From the IMG/VR virus record IMGVR_UViG_3300043466_003163, positions 24,590 through 88,589 of that record: DNA of 64,000 nucleotides, one strand, 5' to 3'. The notes under the pieces are model-generated. The model was given only the letters and a program-made list of their open reading frames with translations, made no database searches and was not told where the DNA came from. Source of the DNA: a virus. The translations under genes and the position numbers were made by a program. Every line of letters begins with the position of its first letter. Position 1 is the first letter of the stretch. Of this stretch, positions 26,645-34,903 are shown piece by piece.

Positions 26645-26907
26645 TTTAAACTTTTTTTAAATTGTTTCTTTTTTAAATTTTTAGATACAATTTTTTCTTC
26701 TTTATCTTCTTCATTAACAGTAACCGATTTAACTGTTCCTGTTTTTTCATCTTTTACACCATAAGTACCCTTTTCTAAAGTATCAAAAGCACTATTAAAT
26801 TCGTTTTGATCGTAAACTGTCATTTGTTCTGCCTCGTCAATGTATCTTTCCATAAGTTTTCTTCTGATAGCCCTTTTTATTTCCGACTCATAAATTCTAA
26901 TTTTCAT
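26641..26907 (-). CDS. Small protein with capsid-targeting-like N-terminus (88 aa)
   Basis: Begins MKIRIYESEIKRAIRRKLME|R, a basic amphipathic helix ending in L-M-E, which fits the shared N-terminal family; predicted cut after residue 20. The mature part has a short YGVKDEKTGTVKSVTV beta unit and a strongly basic C-terminus (KNLKKKQFKKSLK). Stop overlaps the next gene's start. Could be an internal head protein. Confidence 0.55.
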   Translation of the reverse strand: MKIRIYESEIKRAIRRKLMERYIDEAEQMTVYDQNEFNSAFDTLEKGTYGVKDEKTGTVKSVTVNEEDKEEKIVSKNLKKKQFKKSLK

Positions 26908-26910
26908 AGT

Positions 26911-27309
26911 TTACGTATTTATTGTTTCTTTATCATATTTTATAATCATATCTTTTTCATATAGTTTATCTTCTACTGAAGAAATTGTTTCCCCAAAAGT
27001 AAAAAATAATCTTTTTTCTGGATATTCATCATACCCTTCCATATTTTCCCAACCCAATGCTATAATACCATCGACTGCATCCCACATTGCAAATGAATCA
27101 GATTCTTGTACTAAATCTAATTTAAGTGTTGTGTTTAAAGTACCTGATTTTTTTATGAATTTAGTTTCAGGTGGTTCTGGATTTCCAGAAGAAGGATATG
27201 AATCCCAACCATCACCGTCTATATCTTCTAAAATATCAGAAAAGAGGAACTCATAAATGTAGCTCCCCTCCCAGTTTTGTCCTATTTTATTAATATAAAC
27301 TAAATACAT
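26911..27309 (-). CDS. Hypothetical phage protein (132 aa)
   Basis: Acidic, beta-containing protein: MYLVYINKIGQNWEGSYIYE, then ILEDIDGDGWDSYPSSGNPE, LVQESDSFAMWDAVDGIIAL and FFTFGETISSVEDKLYEKD. The conserved-looking WxSYP and ALGWENMEGYDEYPEKRLFF stretches suggest a defined fold, but I recognise no family. Shares one base with the stop of the upstream 593-aa gene. Confidence 0.6.
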   Translation of the reverse strand: MYLVYINKIGQNWEGSYIYEFLFSDILEDIDGDGWDSYPSSGNPEPPETKFIKKSGTLNTTLKLDLVQESDSFAMWDAVDGIIALGWENMEGYDEYPEKRLFFTFGETISSVEDKLYEKDMIIKYDKETINT

Positions 27310-29090
27310 TATCTAAACATTCCTCTTCTTCTGTATGATGGACGAATTCTTTCTTCGTCACCTAATGCCTTAGGTTTTGGTTGAACTTTAGGTCTTTTTA
27401 TTCTATCCCAATCTGTTCCTGTACCTGGTTTAGTTCCTGGTCTTGTAGTAGTTCTTTCTCTTTCTTTAGTACCAGGTTCACTATTTCTTAAAAAATCAAT
27501 ATCTAAATCAATAAAATCATCACCTTTATTATCAGAAAAATCTAATACACCATCAGAATTATTATCTAAATCTAATCTATTTGGGATTCTATCAAAGTCT
27601 CTATCTAAATCTCCTGTTGGTAAATAACCTTGACCTAATTCCATTGCGTCTATAGTAGACATTTCATCTTCATCTATATATCTTCTTCTATCTCTTTTTC
27701 GACCTTCTTTTCTTAAAGCTGCAAAATCTGCTGAAGTTATTTTACCGTAAGGTTTAGCTCTATCTATTTTTTTTCTACCATCTTTAAACCCAGTATGTTT
27801 TTCTCTTAACATAGTATTCTCATTCAAACCACATTCCATACATAACCCTTCTCTCATTATTCCACCACATTCAGAACACATACCTCTACTACTTTCATTG
27901 ATACATGATTTACAACCAGCACCCATACATCTTTCACAAATATTTCTACCTTCTCTTAAAACTTTTTTAAGTGATTTTTTTGTAGTGTTTCTTAAAAAAG
28001 ATTCTAATAGTTGTTTTTTAGAAAAAATTTTACTTTCATTAGTTTCTTCTTTAGTTTCTTTTGTTTTATATACTAATTTATGTCCAGAGCATTCACACTC
28101 ACCTTTTTTCAGTAACATTGCAATCATATCAGGTGTTATCTCTAAAGATTTTTTTGTTTTATCTTCTACTTCAGATAATTCTACACCTTCTGGTTCTGCA
28201 GGTTCTTCTGTTTCTTCACCTTCTGGTTCTGCAGGTTCTTCTGTTTCTTCACCTTCTGGTTCTGCAGGTTCTTCTGTTTCTTCACCTTCTGTTTCTTCAC
28301 CCTCGATTTTTGCGATAATATCTTCTTTATCACTTTCATCCATATCATCTAAATGTAGAGCAGATATAATAGAATTAATTACATATTTTTCTAATTCTGG
28401 ATCAACTTCTTCTTTATCTCTTAACATTTGACCAATTTTACCAGTAAGTTTTTGTATTTTTTTAGTAGTTTCATCACTACCTTCTTCACCTTCTGTATCC
28501 GTATCTTCTTCATCACCAAAATCTACATCTGCAATATCACCACCCATATCAACATCAGGTTCTTCAGATTCAACGTCATCCTCAACAGGTTCTTCTGTTT
28601 TAGGTGCGTCTACTTTTATAACTTTCTTTTCATCTGATATGATTTGTTCTTTATCTTCTTTCTTCTCATCTTCATCTTCTAAAACAAAACCAAAACCCGC
28701 ACCTCCAGCAATTGCTCTACCATCAGATTCAAAAATATTAATATTACCTTTGATGCCATATGATTCATTTAACATATCAAATTTTATATTTAAATGTTTT
28801 AGTGCCTCCGCATAAGAACGATATCTTTCATCATATTTATTTTTTAAACCACCAATGTAGTTAAAATCTTCAGCTAAAAATTTACCTGATGGTTTATTAG
28901 AAGTTTTTATAAAATAATCATGATTTTCTCTAACAATACCATATACAATACCATTAGGTCCCCTTTTTATTAATTCTAATTCTGAAAATGATTTACTTTC
29001 ATTTAAAGTATTCATTTTACCCATAAGATCTAACATTCTATTTAATTTGTCTTGACCTTTTAATGTTTTTGGATTTACGTGTTTTCCCAT
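27309..29090 (-). CDS. Large acidic virion-type protein with zinc ribbons and repeats (593 aa)
   Basis: Domain order: helical start with a protease-like site (NTLNE|SKSF), a beta domain (GPNGIVYGIVRENHDYFIKT, residues ~45-110), DMLNE|SYGI, a long acidic low-complexity region with three GEETEEPAEPE repeats, a Cys segment CECSGH, then two Cys4-like clusters (CERCMGAGCKSC and CSECGGIMREGLCMECG) and an Asp-rich calcium-binding-like stretch (RLDLDNNSDGVLDFSDNKGD). The tail is Arg/Thr/Pro-rich. Further N-E-S/N sites (CINES, GLNEN) flank the ribbons. A head or internal protein processed into pieces is my inference. Confidence 0.6.
   Translation of the reverse strand: MGKHVNPKTLKGQDKLNRMLDLMGKMNTLNESKSFSELELIKRGPNGIVYGIVRENHDYFIKTSNKPSGKFLAEDFNYIGGLKNKYDERYRSYAEALKHLNIKFDMLNESYGIKGNINIFESDGRAIAGGAGFGFVLEDEDEKKEDKEQIISDEKKVIKVDAPKTEEPVEDDVESEEPDVDMGGDIADVDFGDEEDTDTEGEEGSDETTKKIQKLTGKIGQMLRDKEEVDPELEKYVINSIISALHLDDMDESDKEDIIAKIEGEETEGEETEEPAEPEGEETEEPAEPEGEETEEPAEPEGVELSEVEDKTKKSLEITPDMIAMLLKKGECECSGHKLVYKTKETKEETNESKIFSKKQLLESFLRNTTKKSLKKVLREGRNICERCMGAGCKSCINESSRGMCSECGGIMREGLCMECGLNENTMLREKHTGFKDGRKKIDRAKPYGKITSADFAALRKEGRKRDRRRYIDEDEMSTIDAMELGQGYLPTGDLDRDFDRIPNRLDLDNNSDGVLDFSDNKGDDFIDLDIDFLRNSEPGTKERERTTTRPGTKPGTGTDWDRIKRPKVQPKPKALGDEERIRPSYRRRGMFR
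28186..28284. repeat. 33-bp tandem repeat in the 593-aa gene
   Basis: Three consecutive copies of a 33-bp unit beginning CCTTCTGGTTCTGCAGGTTC, plus a partial fourth, encode the 11-residue unit GEETEEPAEPE on the minus strand. Copies are identical, so the array is recent or maintained by slippage. Confidence 0.92.
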
Positions 29091-29111
29091 TTTATTTGTT
29101 TTTTATTTATT

Positions 29112-29435
29112 TTATCCGTTAGTTGGTAATCCTGTTTTAATATTTACAAATTGATATTCTTCAGTTCCACCAGTTGAAGTTATTAATCCTGTTTGGAATA
29201 CACCTAATGGTTTAGGATTCCCTAAAAGTAAAAATCCTGAATTTAATGTAGTGGTTGGAGGTGCTTGTATTATATTATCTAATGTTTTTCCTGCCACACC
29301 AGTTACGGTAGCACCATTAATAGTATAAGATCCATTAGAATTAAAATATACTGCACTGTAAACATAGTTATCAAAATCAGCAGTTACATTAGTATGTATT
29401 ACTGAATATGTTCCAGTTAAATAAGTTGTTCCCAT
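29112..29435 (-). CDS. Small beta-rich protein, possible decoration or fibre protein (107 aa)
   Basis: Almost entirely beta-forming, Thr/Gly/Asn-rich, with few charged residues: GTYSVIHTNVTADFDNYVYS, VYFNSNGSYTINGATVTGVA and STGGTEEYQFVNIKTG. No cysteines, signal or targeting segment. Composition resembles small phage surface proteins. A late-promoter-like AATATTTATTTATAA stretch lies 10-25 bases upstream of the ATG. Confidence 0.5.
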   Translation of the reverse strand: MGTTYLTGTYSVIHTNVTADFDNYVYSAVYFNSNGSYTINGATVTGVAGKTLDNIIQAPPTTTLNSGFLLLGNPKPLGVFQTGLITSTGGTEEYQFVNIKTGLPTNG

Positions 29436-29475
29436 ATATTATTTTATAAATAAATATTACGTTTTGATTAAAAAA

Positions 29476-30270
29476 TCACAATTTATAATTATTATATATT
29501 TTAGATTCTTTTAAAGTAAGTGATTTATCATACGCTTTGGTTTCTATATCACTTAACTTATCTAAATACATAGTTCTTCTTAATACTTTAAAAGATATAT
29601 TTTCAAAAGAATACTCACCTTCTCTATCTAATCCAGTTTGTCTCATTTTCTTTATTTTATCTTTTAAATTTTTAACCATTCTTATGGTTTTATCGTATTC
29701 ACCAGATTTATACATAAAATATATTTCTTCTATCGTATCTACTATACTGTTAACTTTTTGTTCTACTTTTTTACTATCTATTTCCTTTTTAGTGGAGTCA
29801 GGTTTTACTACCCATCCATCCCATAAAATAGAATAAACCCCACTAGAAACATGAGGTTCTTCAGTATCTTGCATATATAACTCTACATCATATCCTTTAA
29901 TAGTAATATCATGTTTTTCATTCCATAAGTTTTTCTTTGAATTAAAGTATTCTTTAACTAATTCTTCATTTTCATCAACATCATCAAAGTTAACTAAAAT
30001 ATGTAAATCTACATCGGAGAATTTTGACCAGTTAAAATTAGCCAAACTACCAGTTAAAATAATGTCTTGAATGTCTACCCAATCTATATTTAAAGTTTCA
30101 AAAAAATCATCTGCAATCATAAGAAGTCTTCTTCTTATTTCCGAATAAATATGTTGATCTTTATCGAATATTTTAGGGTTTAATGTTGATCTTACCTCAA
30201 AAGAAGATAAGTCAATATTTTCTTTTTTGATTATATCGTTTACTTCTTGTTCTGTAATTTTCTTAACCAT
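29476..30270 (-). CDS. Nucleotidyltransferase-fold protein
   Basis: Pol beta superfamily signature: LTGSLANFNWSKFSDVDLHI (GS-x10-DxD, around residues 72-91), with a third carboxylate likely in IKGYDVELYM. Such proteins are frequent beside head genes of marine T4-like phages; substrate unknown. The N-terminus starts MVKKITEQEVNDIIKKENID, similar to the shared N-terminal family but without a clear cleavage site until much later; the C-terminus has LTLKESK. 264 aa. Confidence 0.75.
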   Translation of the reverse strand: MVKKITEQEVNDIIKKENIDLSSFEVRSTLNPKIFDKDQHIYSEIRRRLLMIADDFFETLNIDWVDIQDIILTGSLANFNWSKFSDVDLHILVNFDDVDENEELVKEYFNSKKNLWNEKHDITIKGYDVELYMQDTEEPHVSSGVYSILWDGWVVKPDSTKKEIDSKKVEQKVNSIVDTIEEIYFMYKSGEYDKTIRMVKNLKDKIKKMRQTGLDREGEYSFENISFKVLRRTMYLDKLSDIETKAYDKSLTLKESKIYNNYKL

Positions 30271-30283
30271 AAAATTTTTATTA

Positions 30284-30293
30284 TATAAATATA
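30284..30293 (-). promoter_or_regulatory. Candidate late promoter element TATATTTATA
   Basis: Minus-strand TATATTTATA ends 13 bases before the nucleotidyltransferase ATG at 30270, followed by TAATAAAAA. Confidence 0.5.
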
Positions 30294-30315
30294 AGGATAA
30301 ATATATAAAAAATAA

Positions 30316-30329
30316 GAAACGGGCATTTT
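30316..30329. repeat. Left half of inverted repeat flanking the 119-aa gene
   Basis: GAAACGGGCATTTT directly after the stop of the 119-aa gene; its inverted partner AAAACGCCCGTTTC is at 30726-30739 (13 of 14 positions complementary). On the minus strand this copy is followed by a T-rich run. Confidence 0.7.
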
Positions 30330-30333
30330 CTTA

Positions 30334-30693
30334 TTAGTCGTTAAGGACTTGTTTTTTTGAAATTGTTTTTTTATTATCTAAATGTTCGAAGTACATATCG
30401 ATTAATTTATCTATTCGAGAATCAATATAACTTCTTGTTTGTCTTATTTCATGATGAATATCTTTTACATCATTTTCTAAATGTCTAAAAATATTATCAT
30501 GATATTCATCTACTTTTCTATAACAACCATCTATTCGATAGTTTATTGATTGTTCTGTTTGATTTAATTGAGTAATTAAATCGTTTTTTTCTTTCTTTAA
30601 CTTTTTTACCTGAAGCGTAAGCCATATCACAAGTACACCTAATAGCACACCTAAAACAGAACCTACACCTAAAGCGAATGAAATTGTTTCCAT
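30334..30693 (-). CDS. Membrane-anchored coiled-coil protein (119 aa)
   Basis: An N-terminal transmembrane segment (residues ~5-28, LGVGSVLGVLLGVLVIWLTL) precedes a basic stop-transfer (KKLKKEK) and a long coiled coil (LNQTEQSINYRIDGCYRKVD through IRQTRSYIDSRIDKLIDMYF). Predicted orientation is N-out or periplasmic short tail with a cytoplasmic coil. The architecture is reminiscent of i-spanin or membrane remodelling proteins, but no spanin partner is seen. Flanked by a perfect-looking inverted repeat. Confidence 0.6.
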   Translation of the reverse strand: METISFALGVGSVLGVLLGVLVIWLTLQVKKLKKEKNDLITQLNQTEQSINYRIDGCYRKVDEYHDNIFRHLENDVKDIHHEIRQTRSYIDSRIDKLIDMYFEHLDNKKTISKKQVLND

Positions 30694-30725
30694 AATTTTT
30701 ATTTTTTATTTTATTTATTATTAAT

Positions 30726-30739
30726 AAAACGCCCGTTTC
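30726..30739. repeat. Right half of inverted repeat flanking the 119-aa gene
   Basis: AAAACGCCCGTTTC immediately after the stop of the 62-aa gene at 30742; inverted partner at 30316-30329. The GC core is unusual for this AT-rich intergenic DNA. Confidence 0.7.
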
Positions 30740-30741
30740 TA

Positions 30742-30930
30742 TTAATTTGTGATGGTTATGATTTCATATCTCCATCCACTATCTGTATTAGTATTTAATA
30801 ATTTACATAATTTTGATACCTCATCAAAATTAACGGTTTCAAAAACTTCATTATCTGAATTTAATAAAATAACATGTAATTTTTTACCGTTTAAATTCAT
30901 AATTTTTTTAATCTGATAACTTTTATTCAT
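30742..30930 (-). CDS. Hypothetical small protein (62 aa)
   Basis: Compact alpha/beta protein: strand KLHVILLNSDNEVFETVNF, helix VSKLCKLLNTN, strand WRYEIITITN. No recognised family. Overlaps the stop of the 65-aa membrane protein gene by four bases, so it is co-translated in the thyA-region operon. Confidence 0.6.
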   Translation of the reverse strand: MNKSYQIKKIMNLNGKKLHVILLNSDNEVFETVNFDEVSKLCKLLNTNTDSGWRYEIITITN

Positions 30931-31124
30931 AACTTTTCATTTTTATATTCTTTCCAATTAACCCAAAAACCAATAGCGACTAATATATTCATACCAAAAT
31001 AAGTAACTATTTCATATATATCTTCATATATATTTAAACTAAGATGAATATGACCAACTACCCAAAATGGAATAGCTAAATTTTGACTCACCCATAATAA
31101 AAAATATTTAAAAAAGTTTTTCAT
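30927..31124 (-). CDS. Small membrane protein with two helices (65 aa)
   Basis: Two hydrophobic segments, FFKYFLLWVSQNLAIPFWVV (3-23) and YFGMNILVAIGFWV (42-55), with charged C-terminus KEYKNEKL. Function unknown; a holin is conceivable by size and topology, but no lysis partner lies next to it. Its start overlaps the end of the 162-aa gene by 17 bases. Confidence 0.6.
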   Translation of the reverse strand: MKNFFKYFLLWVSQNLAIPFWVVGHIHLSLNIYEDIYEIVTYFGMNILVAIGFWVNWKEYKNEKL

Positions 31125-31596
31125 ATTTTAATCCCCATTTTTCACTTATTTCAGTGAATTTATTGTTTATTATTTCTTTTTTAATTCCATTTAAAGATGA
31201 TAAATCATTCTCAAATTGTAAACCGTGTTCATTGTTTGCGTCCGTAATTTTTTGACTAAGAATGGAAAGTTCGTTTGAGGTGAAGAATTCCGTACCGTAG
31301 TCAACAATTCTAAGTTCCACAAGAATCTTATCATCAAAGGTTTTTATTTGGTGTGTCATAATTAATTTATTTTGTTTTGAGAGTTTAGCGTAACTAAACG
31401 GATTAAAAATTTCCTTATCATAACCAGTGATAACCATTTCAAACTCTACTTCATCACCATCTTTATATTTTGTTTCATCAACAACTTCTGTTTGATGTAG
31501 TGGTGTCCACATCCAATGCGTTCCGTGTGCGAATGAATGTAGGTCTGACCATCTAATAAACCAACCTTCTTCTTTTTTTTCTAAAATTCCTTTCAT
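31108..31596 (-). CDS. Hypothetical protein (162 aa) downstream of thyA
   Basis: Soluble protein starting MKGILEKKEEGWFIRWSDLH, with a His-rich loop (SFAHGTHWMWTPLHQ) and a beta strand YKDGDEVEFEMVITGYDKE. Base composition is less AT-rich than neighbours, like thyA. The N-terminus superficially resembles the short targeting class but lacks the following helix, so I do not count it. No family recognised. Confidence 0.6.
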   Translation of the reverse strand: MKGILEKKEEGWFIRWSDLHSFAHGTHWMWTPLHQTEVVDETKYKDGDEVEFEMVITGYDKEIFNPFSYAKLSKQNKLIMTHQIKTFDDKILVELRIVDYGTEFFTSNELSILSQKITDANNEHGLQFENDLSSLNGIKKEIINNKFTEISEKWGLKYEKLF

Positions 31597-31598
31597 AA

Positions 31599-32825
31599 TT
31601 AATTTGATAACGGTGCTTTAATTGTTGGATGTGATTGATAATTTTCAACAACAAAATCCGTATTTTCTAAATGAGTAAATAAAGATATATCTTTAGATAG
31701 TGATTTATAAAATTCATCTGTTTTCATATGTACCAATTTTGGTAGTTGGTAAGGTTCTCTTATAATTTGTTGTCCTGCTTGTGTTAAATGGTTTTCATAC
31801 AAATGTGTATCACCCAAGTTACCAATCAATTCATCAGGAACCATATTCACTGTCTTAGCAATGATTTCTAATAACAATCCATAAGATGCAATGTTGAATG
31901 GTAAACCTAAGAATGTATCTACTGAGCGTTGATTCCACATTAAAGAGATTGCTCTGGTTGGAATGTTATACTTATTCAAAACCTCTAATGTTTTACTTTC
32001 AGGAATTATTAATCCTGATTTATATTTCATAAATTCATAAGGGTCTAAACCTCTTTTAGCATATTCTAAAATTCTGTCATTTAAACTTAACTCTCTTGTA
32101 TAAACTTGAAATCCATAATGACAAGGTGGAAGTACCATTAAATCCAATTCTCCAACATTCCAAGCATTAACCATTAATCGTCTTGAATCTGGGTTTGTTT
32201 TAAGGTCGTTAATCAGGTTTGTGATTTGATCGTTATTAGGTACGTCATTATAATCGGTTACAGATCCATGGTTCCAGCCAGAAGGAACTCTTTTATAACC
32301 ACCCCAATTTCTCCATTGCTTACCATAAATAGGTCCTAAATCACCCCATTTTTCAGCAAACACATTATCTGTTTTGATTTTGTTGATGAACTCTTCTTGC
32401 GTGAAAGGTCTAAAATACCCATTAGAGATGGAACCACTCACAGTTCCATAAACATCAATAGATTCCATATCAAAACCTGTTATTGTAATAACACCATTTC
32501 CTTTTACTTCAAAATCATCGAATGTTAAATCCTTTGTTTTATTATAATAATTCTTATAAGCATCACCATCCCATATATGACACCCATTATCAACCAAGAA
32601 CTTAATGTTTGTATCACCACGTAGGAACCATATTAATTCCGTTACAATAAGACGGAATGGCATCTTCTTTGTTGTTAGGAGAGGAAACCCCTCACTCATT
32701 TTATGACGGATTTGTCTACCAAAAACAGAACGAGTTCCTGTACCAGTTCTATCTTGTTTTTTAATACCATTTTCTATGATGTCAAATAATAATGATTGAT
32801 ATTGTCTATCTAAAAGATTATTCAT
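31599..32825 (-). CDS. thyA: Thymidylate synthase (ThyA type) with insertions
   Basis: Methylates dUMP to dTMP using methylene-tetrahydrofolate. Conserved motifs: RTGTGTRSVFGRQIRH, FPLLTTKKMPFRLIVTELIW, catalytic Cys in LPPCHYGFQVY (around residue 235), PDSRRLMVNAWN, RSVDTFLGLPFNIASYG and GDTHLYENH. At 408 aa it is much longer than E. coli ThyA (264) owing to two insertions, one after AYKNYYN (about 50 aa) and one after FQVYTREL (about 45 aa). Composition is visibly richer in GC than neighbours, suggesting more recent acquisition. Overlaps the KTSC gene by eight bases. Confidence 0.95.
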   Translation of the reverse strand: MNNLLDRQYQSLLFDIIENGIKKQDRTGTGTRSVFGRQIRHKMSEGFPLLTTKKMPFRLIVTELIWFLRGDTNIKFLVDNGCHIWDGDAYKNYYNKTKDLTFDDFEVKGNGVITITGFDMESIDVYGTVSGSISNGYFRPFTQEEFINKIKTDNVFAEKWGDLGPIYGKQWRNWGGYKRVPSGWNHGSVTDYNDVPNNDQITNLINDLKTNPDSRRLMVNAWNVGELDLMVLPPCHYGFQVYTRELSLNDRILEYAKRGLDPYEFMKYKSGLIIPESKTLEVLNKYNIPTRAISLMWNQRSVDTFLGLPFNIASYGLLLEIIAKTVNMVPDELIGNLGDTHLYENHLTQAGQQIIREPYQLPKLVHMKTDEFYKSLSKDISLFTHLENTDFVVENYQSHPTIKAPLSN

Positions 32826-33114
32826 TTTTTTTTAATTTATTAATTTGTTCCATTATTGGCGATATATCCACTATATCTTTAGATTTATCAAAAGAGTATT
32901 TTTTAATTACTGTATTAAGTAATTTTCCTTGACTTTCACCACTCTCAAATAAATTATAATCTGTAAAAGTCACGTCCTTATAGACATATTGTAATCCAGA
33001 TTTAAATATAATTGCCAATTTACGTTCATTTTTTAAATATTTTGAACCTATTACGTTTGATGAGTCGTATATACATTCTACCGAATTATTTTCTTCATGT
33101 TTTAAAAGTACCAT
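32818..33114 (-). CDS. KTSC-domain-like small protein (98 aa)
   Basis: Residues ~15-75 match the KTSC pattern: SSNVIGSKYLKNERKLAIIF, then KSGLQYVYKDVTFTDYNLF and SGESQGKLLNTVIKKYSF. KTSC domains are short beta folds found in phage and bacterial proteins, some next to RNA-related genes; function here unknown. Co-directional with thyA and overlapping its start. Confidence 0.65.
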   Translation of the reverse strand: MVLLKHEENNSVECIYDSSNVIGSKYLKNERKLAIIFKSGLQYVYKDVTFTDYNLFESGESQGKLLNTVIKKYSFDKSKDIVDISPIMEQINKLKKNE

Positions 33115-33117
33115 ATT

Positions 33118-33342
33118 TTAATTTTTAAATAATTTATATGAGTGAATATCTTTCATCTCAAAAATTTTCCCACTAACTGAAGCGGGAATATTTACATCGG
33201 ATGAATTTTCTTCTGTTATGATAACATAATTTCCTGTTATTACTATTGCAGAATCTAAAAATTCTTCTTTGTCAGTTGGTTTACCTTCTTTATCTTTTAG
33301 AAGTAATACTATTTTACCGAATTTTGGTGCGGATGGTATCAT
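33118..33342 (-). CDS. Hypothetical small beta protein (74 aa)
   Basis: Short beta-rich protein (FGKIVLLLKDKEGKPTDKEE; FLDSAIVITGNYVIITEENS). First gene after a host-type promoter whose -7 box ends five bases before the ATG, so it likely leads the thyA-region transcript. No family recognised. Confidence 0.6.
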   Translation of the reverse strand: MIPSAPKFGKIVLLLKDKEGKPTDKEEFLDSAIVITGNYVIITEENSSDVNIPASVSGKIFEMKDIHSYKLFKN

Positions 33343-33346
33343 TTTA

Positions 33347-33378
33347 CAAATATATATATAATATTATTATTTAACAAA
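33347..33378 (-). promoter_or_regulatory. Host-type promoter for the thyA region
   Basis: Minus strand: TTTG (33375-33378), 20-base spacer, TATATTTG (33347-33354), then only four bases to the ATG at 33342. This fits the Bacteroidota consensus TTTG-N19-TAnnTTTG closely. Confidence 0.65.
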
Positions 33379-33387
33379 TTAAATATA

Positions 33388-33427
33388 AAAAAAAATCCAT
33401 AACTGTAAAGCTATGGATTAAAAAAAA
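33388..33427 (-). terminator. Terminator after hsp20
   Basis: Stem AATCCATA/TATGGATT (33394-33401 and 33412-33419) with a 10-base loop and A/T runs on both sides; on the minus strand it follows the Hsp20 gene stop at 33439. Confidence 0.85.
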
Positions 33428-33438
33428 TAGGATATTTT

Positions 33439-33888
33439 TTAATCTATTTTAACTTTTCTTTTATATGATTTTGTTTTAGTAGGTTTCTCTTTAGGTAAAA
33501 AAATTGTTGTTATACCATTTTCTGTTTTTGCAAAAATTTCTTCACTTACAACATTGGAAGGTACTTCAAATACCCTATAAAATTTAGACCAATGATATTC
33601 TTTAGAGATATATTCACCTTTTTCTGTTTTATCTTGTTTACGTTCCCCACTAAAAATTAATTTATCCCCACTAATTTCAATATTTAAATCTTGTTTTGTT
33701 AGTCCTGGTGTAATAATTTCGTATTTGTAAACCCACTCATCCTCAAAAATATTGGTAGACACTAAATTATCCCCGACTCTAAAAATTTTAGTACTCCCTA
33801 AGTTATTTTTAAAATCATAATTAGAAAACGAATCTTTCCCAAATAAATTTTCAAACTCGTTAATTAAATCAATAAAATTTCTGTTCAT
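33439..33888 (-). CDS. Small heat shock protein (Hsp20/alpha-crystallin)
   Basis: 149 aa with an alpha-crystallin domain from about residue 50: YKYEIITPGLTKQDLNIEIS, GDKLIFSGERKQDK, FYRVFEVPSNVVSEEIFAKT and ENGITTIFLPKEKPT. Acts as an ATP-independent holdase. Hsp20 genes are common in T4-like phages of marine cyanobacteria and others, presumably aiding folding during infection. Monocistronic, with a candidate late promoter and terminator. Confidence 0.93.
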   Translation of the reverse strand: MNRNFIDLINEFENLFGKDSFSNYDFKNNLGSTKIFRVGDNLVSTNIFEDEWVYKYEIITPGLTKQDLNIEISGDKLIFSGERKQDKTEKGEYISKEYHWSKFYRVFEVPSNVVSEEIFAKTENGITTIFLPKEKPTKTKSYKRKVKID

Positions 33889-33916
33889 TTTAATTATATT
33901 TTTTAATTTTTGTTAT

Positions 33917-33926
33917 TATAAATATT
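33917..33926 (-). promoter_or_regulatory. Candidate late promoter element AATATTTATA
   Basis: Minus-strand AATATTTATA, 28 bases before the Hsp20 ATG at 33888. Confidence 0.45.
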
Positions 33927-33968
33927 TTTAGTCAAATGGTATACCATTACAAAAAATCTGTCAAAATG

Positions 33969-34892
33969 TCAGGGATTATTTATATGTTTACCTTTTATTT
34001 TATAATAATTGACATCTATATCTTTTTCTTCTAGTAAATTTTTGGGGATATAAGTTTCACCTGTTTCTAAAAAATGATTCATTCGTTTGTTACCAAAATC
34101 TATATTAAACTCCACCAAATCAATACCTATAAACTTTCTATTATTTTTTAGTGATGCAACACCAGTTGTGGACGATCCAGCAAATGGGTCTAAAATGATA
34201 TCATTCTCATCACTACCAATCCTCACAAACCAATCTGCTAATTCAACAGAGAATGGTGCTGGGTGTAAAACACTTGGGTTTGATTCTGCAGCAGCAATAA
34301 TGACATTATGTGGTAGAGAACCATTTTCGTTTAATTCCCTCATCTGAGAATCATAAATACCATCTCTAGAATTAATAGTAGTTACTGGTTTTTTAAATCT
34401 TCTTTTAGTGACTTCAGAATGTTCAGTTCTACAATTATCCGCCCTAAATTTAGGTTTATTTGAGTTAGAGAAATGGAATACGTATTCATATCTATCTATT
34501 GCCCTATATTTACAATTTGTTGGTACTGCATTCTTTTTAAACCATATATATGGTTTTGCTACTAAATACCAACCCTGTTTCCTCATTTTATATTTTAATT
34601 CATCTAAAACTGGATGAACTACACCATTTTCTATCTTATCATTTATGTTTAGAAAAAAACTACCATTTGGTTTTAATACTTTTAAGAATAATTCAGTAAA
34701 TTCTAGAAACCAATCAACATAATCGTCTACATGTATAGAACCTATTTCTCCATCACCTTCTCCACTGTAATTTTTTCTCATAGAATAATAGGGTGGTGAT
34801 GTAAATATCATATCTACTTTTTCACCTTTTTCTACCATATTTTTTAATATAATTTTTGTGTCCCCTAAATGTAATTTGTATTGACTTTCCAT
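33969..34892 (-). CDS. DNA methyltransferase, beta class (amino-methylating)
   Basis: Motif IV MIFTSPPYYSMR (residues 28-39) comes before motif I DPFAGSSTTGVAS (about 234-246), the beta-class order. TSPPY rather than DPPY is common in N4-cytosine enzymes but also in some N6-adenine ones, so the base is uncertain. The 307 aa length lacks room for a restriction domain and no endonuclease is adjacent, so it is an orphan phage enzyme, likely protecting DNA from host restriction. Confidence 0.9.
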   Translation of the reverse strand: MESQYKLHLGDTKIILKNMVEKGEKVDMIFTSPPYYSMRKNYSGEGDGEIGSIHVDDYVDWFLEFTELFLKVLKPNGSFFLNINDKIENGVVHPVLDELKYKMRKQGWYLVAKPYIWFKKNAVPTNCKYRAIDRYEYVFHFSNSNKPKFRADNCRTEHSEVTKRRFKKPVTTINSRDGIYDSQMRELNENGSLPHNVIIAAAESNPSVLHPAPFSVELADWFVRIGSDENDIILDPFAGSSTTGVASLKNNRKFIGIDLVEFNIDFGNKRMNHFLETGETYIPKNLLEEKDIDVNYYKIKGKHINNP

Positions 34893-34903
34893 TTTATTAT
34901 GTT

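Noticed and set aside
27898-28431. Plus-strand Ser-rich open frames opposite the 593-aa protein
   Set aside because: They mirror the acidic GEETEEPAEPE repeats on the coding strand and have no promoter or conserved start.
31108-31596. MKGILEKKEEGW start as a short-class targeting segment
   Set aside because: No amphipathic I/L helix precedes the L-E; the first residues run straight into a beta strand, and the gene sits in a metabolic operon.
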